This document shows positions 42,658 through 51,264 of a stretch of DNA of 60,655 nt, piece after piece; positions within the stretch are counted from its first letter, which is position 1, and each line of letters begins with the position of its first letter. The notes beneath the pieces were generated by a model. It saw only the letters and a list, made by a program, of their open reading frames with translations, was not told where the DNA came from and did no database searches. The translations under genes were made by a program, and so were the position numbers. The stretch comes from an uncultured Shewanella sp. (GTDB lineage: Bacteria > Pseudomonadota > Gammaproteobacteria > Enterobacterales > Shewanellaceae). The stretch covers positions 1-60,655 of the forward strand of contig NZ_CANMUW010000023.1 in assembly GCF_947501225.1 (NCBI RefSeq). Reading direction: 5' to 3'.

Positions 42658-43496
42658 TGCTGTATCTGTCCATCATATACATGTTCGGCGGGCCCGGTCA
42701 TCCACAAAGGTTTTCCCTCCCCCTCCCAGTTAATCGTCAGGGTTCCCCCCGGAAGATCGACACGCACTCGATTATCTAACTTCCCCTGGAGCTGCCCAAC
42801 GACAACCGCGGCGCAGGCACCGGTTCCGCAAGCCAGAGTCTCGGCAGTCCCCCGTTCATATACTCTTAACTTAATATGGCCGGGGTTAATGACCTGCATA
42901 AAACCGACATTCACCCCCTTAGGAAAACGCTCATGACGGGTAAGCAGGGCACCAACACCTTCAACGTCTGCAGTCTGGATATCTTCGACATCCAGGACAC
43001 AGTGAGGATTGCCCATGGAAACGACGCCACACAGAAAGGTCTGCATATTCGACTCAGGAGGATTGACCTGAAGCAGGTATGTTTTCTCAACCTTCTTGGC
43101 CGTGAATGGAATCTTTCCGGGATCGAGTACCGGGATCCCCATATTCACAGTCACATTACCATCTCGCTCCAACCGCAGGGTTATCTTGCCATTTGAGGTG
43201 CTGACCCTGATCTTCTGCTTATTCGTCAACCCCTTGTTGCGAACAAAACGAGCAAAGCAACGGGCGCCATTGCCACATTGCTCGACCTCACCGCCATCGG
43301 CATTAAATATGCGGTAGTGAAAATCCAGATCCGGATCATAAGGAGGCTCTACCAGTAGCAACTGATCGAAACCGATACCAAAATTTCGATTGGCAAGACG
43401 CTTGATCTGTTCGGGTGAAAAGAACACGTTCTGTGTAACTCCATCGACCACCATGAAGTCATTACCTAAGCCGTGCATCTTAGTAAAATGGATCAA
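42654..43496 (-). CDS. dapF: Diaminopimelate epimerase
   Basis: The 280-residue enzyme interconverts LL- and meso-diaminopimelate for lysine and peptidoglycan. The two catalytic cysteines lie in CGNGARCFARF and ACGTGACAAVV, and MHGLGNDFMVVDG is the N-terminal signature. It sits between lysA (63 bp upstream) and DUF484 (overlapping). Confidence 0.97.
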   Translation of the reverse strand: MIHFTKMHGLGNDFMVVDGVTQNVFFSPEQIKRLANRNFGIGFDQLLLVEPPYDPDLDFHYRIFNADGGEVEQCGNGARCFARFVRNKGLTNKQKIRVSTSNGKITLRLERDGNVTVNMGIPVLDPGKIPFTAKKVEKTYLLQVNPPESNMQTFLCGVVSMGNPHCVLDVEDIQTADVEGVGALLTRHERFPKGVNVGFMQVINPGHIKLRVYERGTAETLACGTGACAAVVVGQLQGKLDNRVRVDLPGGTLTINWEGEGKPLWMTGPAEHVYDGQIQQ

Positions 43497-43559
43497 GATA
43501 GATATCCTTTAAAAATCTGTGTGCTACAGCTAAAAGCTGAACAATAATATATAGACAGT

Positions 43560-44804
43560 TTACGGCAGTAATTGCTCACCTTGCCATAGCTGAGGCAATT
43601 TTTCTCGCTCACGTATCAGATGTGCCTTGCTACCATCGACCATCACTTCCGCGGCTCTTGGACGGGTATTATAATTTGATGACATAGTGAAACCATACGC
43701 CCCCGATGAACGAACCGCCAGGTAGTCGCCGGCATCGATATTCAACTCTCTCTCCTTACCTAAGAAATCGCCCGTTTCGCATACCGGTCCCACGATATCA
43801 TAGTTGCGGGTTTCCCCTTCACGGGGCTTCACAGGAATAATATTTTGCCAGGCGCTATATAACGACGGACGGATAAGATCGTTCATCGCCCCATCGACCA
43901 AAGCAAAGTGCTTATCACTGTTACCCTTAAGATAGAGCACCTGAGTGACAAAAATTCCGGCATTGGCCGCTATCGCACGACCCGGCTCAAAAATAAGTTT
44001 AAGATCCCTGCCGCCCAGTCGTTCGAGCAGCGCTGCGGCATAGACATCCGGCTCAGGTGGCGTCTCATCATCATAGGTCACCCCTAAGCCGCCCCCCACA
44101 TCGAAGTGCTCAATCTCAATACCTTTATCGCCCAAGCGATCAATGAGGGCCAGCATACGGTCCATGGCGTCGAGAAACGGCTGTATCTCAGTCAGCTGTG
44201 AACCAATATGACAATCCACCCCTTTGACCTCTAAGCCTGGCAGACCGTTAGCCCGAACGAAGATAGACTCGGCTTCATCCATAGCTATGCCAAACTTGTT
44301 CTCTTTTAGACCGGTAGAGATATAGGGGTGAGTTCCCGCATCGACATCAGGATTGACCCTTAAAGATACCGGCGCCACCTTCCCCAGCCGCATTGCGACA
44401 CGATTAAGCTGTTCGAGTTCAGCTGCAGATTCGACATTAAAGCAGTGGATCCCTAAGTTTAATGCCTGCTCCATCTCATCCACTGTCTTACCCACACCGG
44501 AAAATACAACCTTATCGGGCGATCCACCCGCCTCGATCACCCGGGCAAGTTCACCACCGGAAACAATATCGAAACCACTGCCAAGCCGAGCGAGCACATT
44601 GAGAACCGCCAGATTAGAGTTAGCTTTCACCGCATAACAGATAAGATGCGGATGATTAGCGACCGCACGGTCAAAAGCATGCCAATGCCGCTCTAATGTC
44701 GCCCGGGAATATATGTACAGGGGGGTGCCATAGGTCTGAGCCAGCTCGGCAACCTGGCAATCTTCAGCCTGTAGTTCATTATTTTTATAGAGAAAATGAT
44801 CCAA
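43560..44804 (-). CDS. lysA: Diaminopimelate decarboxylase
   Basis: A 414-residue PLP enzyme making L-lysine from meso-DAP. The PLP Lys is in CYAVKANSNLAVL, the glycine loop is FDVGGGLGV, and the active-site Cys of the other subunit is in CETGDFLG. The start is a TTG at 44804 (DHFLYKNNELQ follows), four bases after the lptM stop; the frame is open further upstream but that stretch is the lipoprotein gene in another frame. Coupled with lptM and dapF. Confidence 0.93.
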   Translation of the reverse strand: MDHFLYKNNELQAEDCQVAELAQTYGTPLYIYSRATLERHWHAFDRAVANHPHLICYAVKANSNLAVLNVLARLGSGFDIVSGGELARVIEAGGSPDKVVFSGVGKTVDEMEQALNLGIHCFNVESAAELEQLNRVAMRLGKVAPVSLRVNPDVDAGTHPYISTGLKENKFGIAMDEAESIFVRANGLPGLEVKGVDCHIGSQLTEIQPFLDAMDRMLALIDRLGDKGIEIEHFDVGGGLGVTYDDETPPEPDVYAAALLERLGGRDLKLIFEPGRAIAANAGIFVTQVLYLKGNSDKHFALVDGAMNDLIRPSLYSAWQNIIPVKPREGETRNYDIVGPVCETGDFLGKERELNIDAGDYLAVRSSGAYGFTMSSNYNTRPRAAEVMVDGSKAHLIREREKLPQLWQGEQLLP

Positions 44805-44808
44805 GAGT

Positions 44809-44964
44809 CTATTCCTTATTGCTTTCTTTTTTCGGCTGTTCCTGCTTCTGTTCCTGATTATCTTGTTTATCCGGCGATTTATATAGTGGGCCTTTTTGGC
44901 CGCACGCAACGACAAAAAGGCTACCAAGCAATATCAGTGAACACACTCTCATTTTTCTCAACAT
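44809..44964 (-). CDS. lptM: LPS-assembly lipoprotein LptM (YifL-like)
   Basis: A 51-residue lipoprotein, short enough to be missed by common length cutoffs. The signal MRVCSLILLGSLFVVACG has a lipobox ending in Cys21. The mature part starts CGQKGPLYKSPDKQ, and G-x-KGPLY is the hallmark of YifL/LptM, which assists disulfide formation in LptD. The tail is rich in Gln, Lys and Glu. It lies just upstream of lysA-dapF, as yifL lies before dapF in E. coli. The ATG at 44964 is used; an internal ATG four codons on is possible. Confidence 0.9.
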   Translation of the reverse strand: MLRKMRVCSLILLGSLFVVACGQKGPLYKSPDKQDNQEQKQEQPKKESNKE

Positions 44965-45195
44965 CTATCTATCCAGGTTGTTTAAATCGGTACAGGGGTA
45001 ATTTTTAAACCTTTAGTGATGTTGCAGAGTTAGCGTTTCCACGTCAAGCATATATCGGACTAATAGATGCGATTCCCATGTTTTCAGCTGAAATCACAGT
45101 TCAGATATCGGCTTTTGCAAAATTTGATTGGAGTGATGGGTTGTGATTGATACTATCAATATGAAAAACTAAACCATAACCAAGGATTAAGCCCC

Positions 45196-45525
45196 ATGGC
45201 CATGACAGACTCTGAATTTCATCAACTCGCTGATGAGATGTTTCAAGCCATAGATACCGCCATCGAACAAGCCATCGATGAGCAGGATGCAGATATAGAC
45301 ATCGATGCCTCGGGAAATGTGCTGCAGCTGGAGTTTCCGGATACTTCAAAAATCGTGATCAATAAGCAGGAACCTTTACATCAGATCTGGGTGGCGACCA
45401 AGTTTGGTGGATACCACTTCTCATTCGTAGAAGGTCAATGGATCGACGAAAGAAATGGTGGTGAGTTTATGCCTTTCGTTATCGATTCGATTAAGCGCCA
45501 AGGTGATATACAGCTCTCGCTGTAA
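45196..45525 (+). CDS. cyaY: Frataxin homologue CyaY
   Basis: A 109-residue iron-binding regulator of Fe-S assembly through IscS. It has the acidic N-terminal helix (SEFHQLADEMFQAIDTAIEQ) and the frataxin core KIVINKQEPLHQIWVATKFGGYHF. The ATG at 45196 has AAGGA nine bases upstream; an ATG two codons later also fits. It is divergent from lptM-lysA and convergent with cyaA, as in E. coli. Confidence 0.95.
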   Translation: MAMTDSEFHQLADEMFQAIDTAIEQAIDEQDADIDIDASGNVLQLEFPDTSKIVINKQEPLHQIWVATKFGGYHFSFVEGQWIDERNGGEFMPFVIDSIKRQGDIQLSL

Positions 45526-45545
45526 GAGATTTTTAGATTTTTGAT

Positions 45546-45578
45546 TAAAAGAGGTGAGTGAATATCGAGCCTCTTTTA
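45546..45578. terminator. Bidirectional terminator between cyaY and cyaA
   Basis: TAAAAGAGG (45546-45554) pairs with CCTCTTTTA (45570-45578). The A/T-rich bases at each end give a T-run in both directions. Confidence 0.75.
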
Positions 45579-45592
45579 GCGTTCCATTTCTA

Positions 45593-48016
45593 CTAGAAAT
45601 CCATCTCGGCCTCATCTACAGAGACACCGAAGGGGATCGCCCTTAATCGTCCATCGATCCGAATCAACCTGAAAAACTGCGGCAGATTGAAGCGCTGTTT
45701 AGAGGTATCCGGCTCCTCGAAGGCATGGTGATGGCTCACCTGGCTCACAAGCTCATCTACTTTTACATCTTGTTGAACATAATGGTTCAGCTCATTTTTC
45801 TCATTGAGTACAAACACATCTAAGCCATGTTCACTTTGACGAAGAAAGTATTGAATCGCACCATGGGCGGCAAAGTCCTGTATAACATCGGGTACCTTGG
45901 TAAACGGCTCATTACCGAGATCCGGCCTCGGCAGCTCAATCACCTTCTTCATAGTTAGCTGCTGATAGAAAGCCTTGGCATCTTTCAGATCCTGAAAAAC
46001 CATCCCCTTGCTGTTAAAAAAGATCCCATACTGAACCTTGCCGACCTTTAGCGGGTAAACCAGCGTCGAAGAGCTGGATACCTGTAAGCTTAAACGGACC
46101 GCCCTGTGTACTAAGCTATTCACCGTACGCTCAAACTGAGACTTCAGCTTGGCCGAACAACTGATCACCTCTATAGCGACCTCTTCCTCAGCCTGCCTTA
46201 TACCCGGTATGATGAAAGACAACGCATTTAATATCCCCTGCTCCCCCTCATAATGGTGACAGTGCCACTCTCCCCATGAATTGAGGCTGATGATATCGAT
46301 CGATGCGACCATATTTTGCTGACGTCGGCCCAATGAGAAGATATTGGCATTCATATAATCGACCATAATCTCCTGCCCCTGCCACTGAACCGTCGGGTCG
46401 CTATTAAAGTTGAGCAACAGTATCAACTTTTTATAACGCCATGGCTGACACAAATCCATCTTAGATACCCGCCTCTCTTCGAACTCGAAGAATGAGAGCA
46501 ACCGTCTGGCCGCCATCGTCAGGTATTCCGACTTTCCGCTTCCCTTTGTGAACTCATACCAGCTTGTCACCTGGCTCGATACACCGTTCAATGTAGCCCA
46601 GGCGAGTAACTTAGCCTTACTTCTTGAGCGATAAACCGCTCGCTGACCGATAAAGTTTCGCGAATGGGGAGGACAGCGATACAGACAATACAGCTGTTCG
46701 TTATGGCTATAGATGACGGTCAGATCCGGCTCGGCTATCGACTCACTCCATAGCCGGTTCAGGCTGATGATCTGCTGTGAGTCGGCGCTGAAATAGGTAT
46801 GCAGTTTGCGAGTCAATAACCCCAACTCAGACAGCCTCAGGTTTCCGCTGAGCTTATTGGCTGAGGCAAATTGTATCAGAGTCTGGTAGCTGCCTAACAT
46901 GAGCTCATTAAGCTGTTCATTGAACCACTGTAGTTGTCCACAATGCCAATCTTCACAGTGATCCAATGTATCTATGAGGCTTTCAGACCAGTTCCAGCTA
47001 TCGACCATGCTTCTCAGCTTGTGATATCGCCAATCCTTAGCCTGCTCAAATTCACTCAAGCGAATGCCACATTTCAGATAGAAACATCGCCGTACGATCT
47101 CCAGTCGCCCGGGATCCTGCTGCCTTTCAAGGTGCGCCTCTATCGATTCGTAGAGGAGATAATAGGCATCGTTCGCGGCAGAGAAATCGCCATCCAAAGT
47201 TCGCTGCCATACCTTTTCACTGACCAGTAAGGTGTCTGGATATTCTGTCGCGTAGGCCTCAAGCAGTAGTACCTTCAACAGAGCCTTATGGGGTTTATCT
47301 AAGCCTTTATAGAGCTGCCATAGAGAGGCGCCGAAGTACTCACTAGCCGGGATCTGGCTAACGTCGCCTAAATATAGTAACTCATCGGTAGTATGGGCAT
47401 TTGGCCACCAGGCCACGGTTTTACCCGCTAAACAGATCTGGCTGCGATAAAACTCCTCCAACAGGAGCCAATGTTGAGCGCTGCCGCTGTGCTCATGGCC
47501 TATCGGACGCAATGACCCGCCATCAGATTTCGGGGCCTTTGAGAACTGCTCCGGGTGGACCAGATAGATATTAACTTCCAATCCATACCGGGCAAACCAG
47601 GCAGTTAAGAGCGAAGATTTCTCCTCTAATAATCGGCACTCCTCTTGAGTCAGCAAACGGTCATGAACCACCCATACATCGATGTCACTCTTAGGATTCT
47701 GACCGAAGCTGGCCATACTCCCCATACTGTAGACTCCCTCGATGGCAGGCTGCCTCACTTTGTGCTGTGCAGGCTTAACTAAACCCAGGGTGTCGCAAGC
47801 GGCCAGCTCACTATCACAAGGTTGATATTTGAAGACTCCGGAAGGTGTCATCGAACCGTTATAGCCTGGGTAGCCAGCCCTATGATAATGAAATAGAAGA
47901 GGAATAAGTCTTAATAGATCTCTCTTTAGCGGGGATAGTATCGCGAGCGCACGAGCCAGCCTGATCCGATTTAATCGCTCAGCGGTTTCGATAAATTGAC
48001 TCTGCTCATTGATCAA
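45593..48016 (-). CDS. cyaA: Class I adenylate cyclase
   Basis: The 807-residue enterobacterial-type enzyme makes cAMP for CRP. The N-terminal half carries the nucleotidyltransferase site GSMASFGQNPKSDIDVWVV (Gly-Ser and the Asp-x-Asp pair). The C-terminal half is the regulatory region seen in E. coli CyaA (848 aa). The start is a TTG (TTGATCAATGAGCAG), as in E. coli, which limits translation. It is divergent from hemC across 200 bp holding a CRP-like site. cAMP made here would feed the CRP boxes proposed for the frd operon. Confidence 0.95.
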   Translation of the reverse strand: MINEQSQFIETAERLNRIRLARALAILSPLKRDLLRLIPLLFHYHRAGYPGYNGSMTPSGVFKYQPCDSELAACDTLGLVKPAQHKVRQPAIEGVYSMGSMASFGQNPKSDIDVWVVHDRLLTQEECRLLEEKSSLLTAWFARYGLEVNIYLVHPEQFSKAPKSDGGSLRPIGHEHSGSAQHWLLLEEFYRSQICLAGKTVAWWPNAHTTDELLYLGDVSQIPASEYFGASLWQLYKGLDKPHKALLKVLLLEAYATEYPDTLLVSEKVWQRTLDGDFSAANDAYYLLYESIEAHLERQQDPGRLEIVRRCFYLKCGIRLSEFEQAKDWRYHKLRSMVDSWNWSESLIDTLDHCEDWHCGQLQWFNEQLNELMLGSYQTLIQFASANKLSGNLRLSELGLLTRKLHTYFSADSQQIISLNRLWSESIAEPDLTVIYSHNEQLYCLYRCPPHSRNFIGQRAVYRSRSKAKLLAWATLNGVSSQVTSWYEFTKGSGKSEYLTMAARRLLSFFEFEERRVSKMDLCQPWRYKKLILLLNFNSDPTVQWQGQEIMVDYMNANIFSLGRRQQNMVASIDIISLNSWGEWHCHHYEGEQGILNALSFIIPGIRQAEEEVAIEVISCSAKLKSQFERTVNSLVHRAVRLSLQVSSSSTLVYPLKVGKVQYGIFFNSKGMVFQDLKDAKAFYQQLTMKKVIELPRPDLGNEPFTKVPDVIQDFAAHGAIQYFLRQSEHGLDVFVLNEKNELNHYVQQDVKVDELVSQVSHHHAFEEPDTSKQRFNLPQFFRLIRIDGRLRAIPFGVSVDEAEMDF

Positions 48017-48086
48017 ATGATTTATTCCAGAACGAAATAGAGAGTTGATATTTATGCTAGCAGCTTTATCTCACTTTGGGAATAAA

Positions 48087-48102
48087 TGAGATCGATATCA
48101 CA
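48087..48102 (-). promoter_or_regulatory. Candidate CRP box between cyaA and hemC
   Basis: TGAGATCGATATCACA fits TGTGA-N6-TCACA with one mismatch. It is 71 bp before the cyaA start. In E. coli CRP-cAMP represses cyaA from such a site. Confidence 0.5.
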
Positions 48103-48216
48103 TTTTTCAACGCGAAATTTATGGGTGAACTTCAAAGAATCAACAGCCTCATATTACATCTGTTCCAGAGCAATGTTAGCATTACTGCAACTAAGGCCTC
48201 TGATGGAAAATCGAGC

Positions 48217-49146
48217 ATGTCTCAAAACGTCATTCGAATTGCAACACGTAAAAGCCCACTTGCACTTTGGCAAGCAGAATTTGTTAAAGCTGAACTGGAA
48301 AAATTCCATGAAGATTTGACGGTAGAACTCCTACCTATGAGTACAAAAGGCGACATCATCCTTGACACACCACTGGCAAAAGTGGGCGGCAAAGGATTAT
48401 TTGTTAAAGAGCTGGAAGTGGCGATGCTTGAAGACAGAGCCGATATTGCAGTGCATTCGATGAAAGATGTTCCGGTCGATTTCCCTGAAGGTTTAGGTTT
48501 AGAAGTTATTTGTGAGCGTGAAGATCCGCGCGATGCTTTCGTATCTAATAACTACAAAGATATCAGTGAGCTACCTCACGGTGCCGTCGTTGGTACATCC
48601 AGTCTGAGACGACAGTGTCAGATCAGGGCCTCTCGTCCTGACCTTGAGATCAGAGATCTGCGCGGTAACGTCGGAACACGATTAGGAAAACTGGATGCGG
48701 GTAACTACGACGCAATCATTCTTGCGGCTGCCGGCCTTAAGCGCCTGAAGCTCGAGGAGCGCATTACCAGCTTTATCTCTGCCGAAGAGTCGCTACCGGC
48801 CAACGGTCAGGGTGCGGTCGGCATCGAGTGTCGTACCAATGATGAAAGAGTGAAGGCTCTACTTGCTCCGCTTGAGCACGCTGAAACACGTCACCGTGTT
48901 ATTGCCGAACGTGCCATGAATACTCACCTTGAAGGCGGATGTCAGGTTCCTATCGGAGCCTACGCAGAGATCGAGGGTGATACATTAACGCTACGCGGAC
49001 TAGTCGGTAACCCTGATGGCAGCCATGTTATCGAAGCAACAAAAGTAGGCCCTAAGACAGATGCACAAGCGATCGGTGTTGCACTGGCCGAAGAGCTACT
49101 CAGCAAAGGCGCTAAAGCCATTCTCGATGCCGTCTATATCAAATAG
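48217..49146 (+). CDS. hemC: Porphobilinogen deaminase (hydroxymethylbilane synthase)
   Basis: A 309-residue enzyme polymerising four porphobilinogens. N-terminal IRIATRKSPLALWQAE, VGTSSLRRQCQI and DLRGNVGTRLGKLD are family motifs, and the dipyrromethane cofactor Cys is in EGGCQVPIGAYAE. The ATG at 48217 begins MSQNVIRIATR as in the family; the frame is open to 48076 but nothing supports that start. First gene of hemCDXY, divergent from cyaA as in E. coli. Confidence 0.96.
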   Translation: MSQNVIRIATRKSPLALWQAEFVKAELEKFHEDLTVELLPMSTKGDIILDTPLAKVGGKGLFVKELEVAMLEDRADIAVHSMKDVPVDFPEGLGLEVICEREDPRDAFVSNNYKDISELPHGAVVGTSSLRRQCQIRASRPDLEIRDLRGNVGTRLGKLDAGNYDAIILAAAGLKRLKLEERITSFISAEESLPANGQGAVGIECRTNDERVKALLAPLEHAETRHRVIAERAMNTHLEGGCQVPIGAYAEIEGDTLTLRGLVGNPDGSHVIEATKVGPKTDAQAIGVALAEELLSKGAKAILDAVYIK

Positions 49147-49155
49147 ACCATTAAG

Positions 49156-49890
49156 ATGAAGGTACTACTGACACGCCCACAAGGGCGTAATCAGTCGATG
49201 ATAGAGGCCCTGAATGAAAGAGGGGTCTCTCATCTTGTCACGCCACTGCTTAATGTACAGGCAACCGATATTGAGCAGCACCAATCATCTATTGAACAGT
49301 TTTCTCATGCTGATATTGTTATTTTTATCAGTACTAATGCGGTAAAGTTCGCCTCTGAAGCATTAAATAATAAGTTTCCTCAATCGGCACAATTTTACGC
49401 CGTCGGTGAAGCAACCTATCAAGCCCTTCTCGCCCTTGGGATCAATTCATTAAAAGCTCCACAGGAGTGTCAACAGACCGAAGGTCTCCTCACACTAAAG
49501 CCGCTTCATAATATTTCTGATAAAAAAATTGTGATCGTGCGAGGCGTGGGAGGAAGAGAGGCGCTGGCAGAAGCACTCAGCGACAGAGGCGCTGTCGTTA
49601 ACTATTGGGAAGCCTACCAAAGAGGTTGTCCAAAGTTAGATATAGACAGCACCCTACATGAGTGGCAGAAGGCTGAGATTGACACAATTGTCGTCACCAG
49701 TGGCGAAATACTTCATAATCTAATCAAACTTGTACCAAAAGAGCTATTTGCTTGGCTGCGTGCATGTCATATTATAGTTCCCAGCTCTCGAGTTGAGGAT
49801 CAAGCTTTAGCCAGCGGATTGCTACACGTAACTAACGCTAAAGCTGCGAACTGTAAGGCTGTACTGTCAGCCTTAAAGTTAACTGTCTAG
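49156..49890 (+). CDS. hemD: Uroporphyrinogen-III synthase
   Basis: A 244-residue two-domain protein that closes and inverts hydroxymethylbilane to uroporphyrinogen III. The N-terminal MKVLLTRPQGRNQSM and the central KKIVIVRGVGGREALAEAL plus YWEAYQRGCP are typical. It starts nine bases after hemC. A MITE-like element begins four bases after the stop, separating it from hemX. Confidence 0.94.
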   Translation: MKVLLTRPQGRNQSMIEALNERGVSHLVTPLLNVQATDIEQHQSSIEQFSHADIVIFISTNAVKFASEALNNKFPQSAQFYAVGEATYQALLALGINSLKAPQECQQTEGLLTLKPLHNISDKKIVIVRGVGGREALAEALSDRGAVVNYWEAYQRGCPKLDIDSTLHEWQKAEIDTIVVTSGEILHNLIKLVPKELFAWLRACHIIVPSSRVEDQALASGLLHVTNAKAANCKAVLSALKLTV

Positions 49891-49893
49891 TCT

Positions 49894-50069
49894 TATACCC
49901 AGGTTCCCCCAAGATGCTCGTTTCAGAGCGCCAGAAGGGCAAGGCGAGAAGCAACATTTTTCAGCGTTATGAAATATCGAATTAGAATAACTAGTCCTAC
50001 TATTTCATGCCTTGAACGCTATCACTTCCCGACATGCTGAATCCTGCATCTTGAGGAGGTTTGGGTATA
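49894..50069. mobile_element. MITE-like palindromic element between hemD and hemX
   Basis: The ends are inverted repeats: TATACCC...CAAGATGC on the left (49894-49917) and GCATCTTG...GGGTATA on the right (50046-50069), about 24 bp with a few mismatches. An inner pair, GAAATA/TATTTC, extends the fold. The total of 176 bp, with no coding capacity and TA ends, fits a non-autonomous element moved by a Tc1/ISNCY-like or similar transposase not seen here. It interrupts the hemCDXY operon without breaking a gene. Confidence 0.75.
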
Positions 50070-50112
50070 TAATCGTCATCATTGTAGCTGTATCGCCTTC
50101 AAGGACTGTTTA

Positions 50113-51264
50113 ATGGACAATAAAAAGTTAGATGAGAACGTTATAGAACCGAAAACTGAGGTAAGCTCTGAAACGGATACTCATGACACGACTCAAGCAG
50201 TCAGCGAACCTCAGGAAGAGTCTGCTAATATCCAGCCTGAAACTGAAAAAAACAGTGTTTCTCCCGGGTTTATCTTCAACCTGTTTTTTATACTGGTTGT
50301 GGCTTTTGGCGCCTTGGGTGGCGGTTACTATCTTTATCAGGAGTTAGTACTGCAACAGCAAAAGTCTCAGGCATTAGCCACTGAGCTGAAACAGGCACTG
50401 AGTGAGCCTGCACGCCAGATATCGTCACTGCAAAGAGAGCAACAAGAGTTTTCCGGCAGCATCACCCGAGACATGAAGGGCTTGACCGACAGTCAGACTC
50501 AGCTGAATGAGCGCGTAGCAAAACTCGCCCAGCGCAATCCTAACCACTGGATGGCAGAAGAGGCCAAATACTTAGTCAGAATGGCCGGAAGTAAACTTTG
50601 GCTCGAAAAAGACCCAAGCACGGCAGCAAGCCTTCTGAAATCCGCCGATGATAGAATCGAGTCGATGAAAGACCCCTCTCTGACACCGCTGAGAAAGGCG
50701 TTGGCTCAAGATATCGCTTCGGTTTCGGCAATCAAGAGTACCGATATTGCAGGCACTGTGTTATCACTCGACAGTATTATCGAGAACCTACATCAACTGC
50801 CGTTAAACAGAGCCGATGTGGCTAATGCAGCTAAACGCATAGAGAGCCCTGAGATGAGCGAGTCTCTCGATGATTGGCGCAGCAACTTAGCAAAATCCTG
50901 GCAGGCCTTAATGGACGATTTTGTCGTCGTACGCAAGAGAACCACCGACAGCGCTCCACTGCTGAAACCCGATCAGCAATGGTATCTGGTGGAAAATATC
51001 AGAAATAAACTGCTTCAGTCGCAACTCGCCCTCTATCGAAAAGATCAGGTCAACTACAGACAGTCACTGACACTGGCCAGGAAGTGGATATATCAATATT
51101 TCGATCTCAACAGTCCCCGAACAGAGGAGACCTTAGCCACATTGGATGCCTTGAGTACTCTTGAGATACAAACCGCCAGCATAAACCATTTCAAATCGAC
51201 AGCATTACTACAACAGCTGGTGCTCCATGGCAACGTAATGGTAAATGAGGAGCCTTCCCTATGA
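50113..51264 (+). CDS. hemX: HemX-family membrane protein
   Basis: A 383-residue bitopic inner membrane protein. An acidic cytoplasmic N-terminus (about 1-50) is followed by one TM (FIFNLFFILVVAFGALGGGYYL), a coiled coil and a periplasmic helical domain. The family (DUF513) is in the hemCDXY operon and was once called uroporphyrinogen-III methyltransferase, which is not supported by any SAM motif here. Its stop overlaps hemY (ATGA). Confidence 0.9.
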   Translation: MDNKKLDENVIEPKTEVSSETDTHDTTQAVSEPQEESANIQPETEKNSVSPGFIFNLFFILVVAFGALGGGYYLYQELVLQQQKSQALATELKQALSEPARQISSLQREQQEFSGSITRDMKGLTDSQTQLNERVAKLAQRNPNHWMAEEAKYLVRMAGSKLWLEKDPSTAASLLKSADDRIESMKDPSLTPLRKALAQDIASVSAIKSTDIAGTVLSLDSIIENLHQLPLNRADVANAAKRIESPEMSESLDDWRSNLAKSWQALMDDFVVVRKRTTDSAPLLKPDQQWYLVENIRNKLLQSQLALYRKDQVNYRQSLTLARKWIYQYFDLNSPRTEETLATLDALSTLEIQTASINHFKSTALLQQLVLHGNVMVNEEPSL

